Shown piece after piece: positions 5,599 through 6,027 of a stretch of 6,027 bases of DNA. The notes under the pieces are model-generated. The model was not told where the DNA came from. It worked only from the letters and a program-made list of their open reading frames with translations, and did no database searches. The stretch comes from Pseudomonadota bacterium (lineage in GTDB: Bacteria; Pseudomonadota; Alphaproteobacteria; Acetobacterales; Acetobacteraceae). The position numbers and the translations under genes were made by a program. Location: assembly GCA_021785335.1 (NCBI GenBank), contig JAJYFW010000132.1:1-6027 (forward strand), in the 5' to 3' direction. The stretch's first letter is position 1, and the number at the start of each line of letters is the position of its first letter.

Positions 5599-6027
5599 GC
5601 GCCGGCTGCGTGCGTACGCCGCGCGTCGGCGCGGCGGGATCACCCTCCACCGGCACGCCGAACAGGCTGACATAGTCCGCGAAGCGCGCCCGCAGTTCCT
5701 CCGGGTCGATGCCGTGGGCGGCGAACGTGTAGTGGTTCTCGCCATAGCCGCCGCGCGGCCGCGCCGCCAGCAGCGCCTGCATCGCGGCCAGCGCCGGCGG
5801 CCGCAGCGTCATACCGAAATGGCGGTACAGGCGCTGCACCGTCTCGATCGGCCGCTGCACCACGTCGCGGTAGCGCAGATGCAGCACCTGCTCCGGTGGG
5901 AACGTCGGCGCGCGCGCTTCATGCACCATCAGCGCCGCGCCGCGTGCCCAGTCATCCACCACCATGCGCCCGATGCCGCGCCGGTCCAGCCGGCGCGTGA
6001 ACGGGGCGCGCAGGATTTCGGTGAGTT
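5585..6027 (-). CDS. Sulfotransferase family protein, C-terminal part (5' end outside the window)
   Basis: The frame runs open from the window edge to a TGA at 5587-5585, giving 146 complete codons; the ATG at 5965 is internal, because the 20 residues before it (LTEILRAPFTRR onwards) continue the family pattern. The visible part is the C-terminal half of a PAPS-dependent sulfotransferase of the Sulfotransfer_3 type: a W-containing helix (residues 22-36), the strand-helix QVLHLRYRDVVQRPIETVQRLYRHFG at about 46-71, corresponding to the family's YxDLVxDPxxTvxxiYxhfG, then GENHYTFAAHGID near 95-107 and the closing helix RFADYVSLFGVP. The PAPS-binding P-loop-like motif lies upstream of the window, so activity cannot be judged. 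These enzymes move sulfate to hydroxyl groups on lipids, glycans or small molecules. It is the first visible gene of a likely three-gene unit with the HpnL-like protein and the oxidoreductase. Confidence 0.85.
   Translation of the reverse strand, partial: LTEILRAPFTRRLDRRGIGRMVVDDWARGAALMVHEARAPTFPPEQVLHLRYRDVVQRPIETVQRLYRHFGMTLRPPALAAMQALLAARPRGGYGENHYTFAAHGIDPEELRARFADYVSLFGVPVEGDPAAPTRGVRTQPAHAGS

Noticed and set aside
1..6027. CRISPR array or long direct repeats
   Set aside because: No regularly spaced repeats seen; only short GC-rich words recur, such as GCCGATCC at 3184 and 3230.

Overview
The window is high-GC DNA with two characters. The right side, from about 3258 to 6027, looks like core chromosome of a very GC-rich Pseudomonadota: it has a tRNA gene and compact, G/C-ended genes, and the 60-base row at 3481 contains 47 G+C. 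An alphaproteobacterium of the Acetobacteraceae/Rhodospirillales type would fit, but this is a guess from composition and the HpnL-like protein, not a proven placement. The left end is visibly lower in GC (36 of 60 in row 1-60, 33 of 60 in row 181-240) and carries accessory-type genes, which suggests transferred DNA.

Left block (1-1574): the 3' part of a three-Cys-motif partner gene (tcmP, + strand) faces a Gp37/Gp68 (DUF5131) gene with an intact C-X6-C-X2-C motif (- strand). The two families are known as partners, but their biochemical job is unknown. Here they run tail to tail and their coding ends overlap by 16 bp. Upstream of the DUF5131 gene is a 429-bp stretch without an intact gene. 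It holds a possible promoter for DUF5131 and what looks like a fragment of the helix-turn-helix end of a site-specific recombinase.

Middle block (2004-3097): a two-gene toxin-antitoxin-like operon on the + strand. A large MerR-type HTH plus DUF433 protein is followed, with a 4-bp GTGA overlap, by a PIN-like protein with conserved acidic residues. The layout is that of the VapB45/VapC45 pair of mycobacteria.

Boundary (3258-3332): a complete tRNA-Val(CAC) on the - strand with an encoded CCA. Its 3' end points at the accessory block, the geometry expected if an island had been integrated at that tRNA. No second attachment copy and no integrase lie in the window.

Right block (3403-6027, all - strand, in transcription order): the 3' part of a sulfotransferase, an HpnL-like multi-pass membrane protein that overlaps it by 14 bp, and, 30 bp further, an FAD-dependent oxidoreductase of the DAO/FOXRED1-like type. 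They look like one transcription unit. Sulfotransferase and HpnL-like protein together could modify and move a lipid or glycan; the oxidoreductase has no obvious link to that.

The most interesting candidate system is the TcmP/DUF5131 pair, here accompanied by a toxin-antitoxin-like operon, a recombinase remnant and a tRNA boundary, which is the usual company of defence or modification islands.
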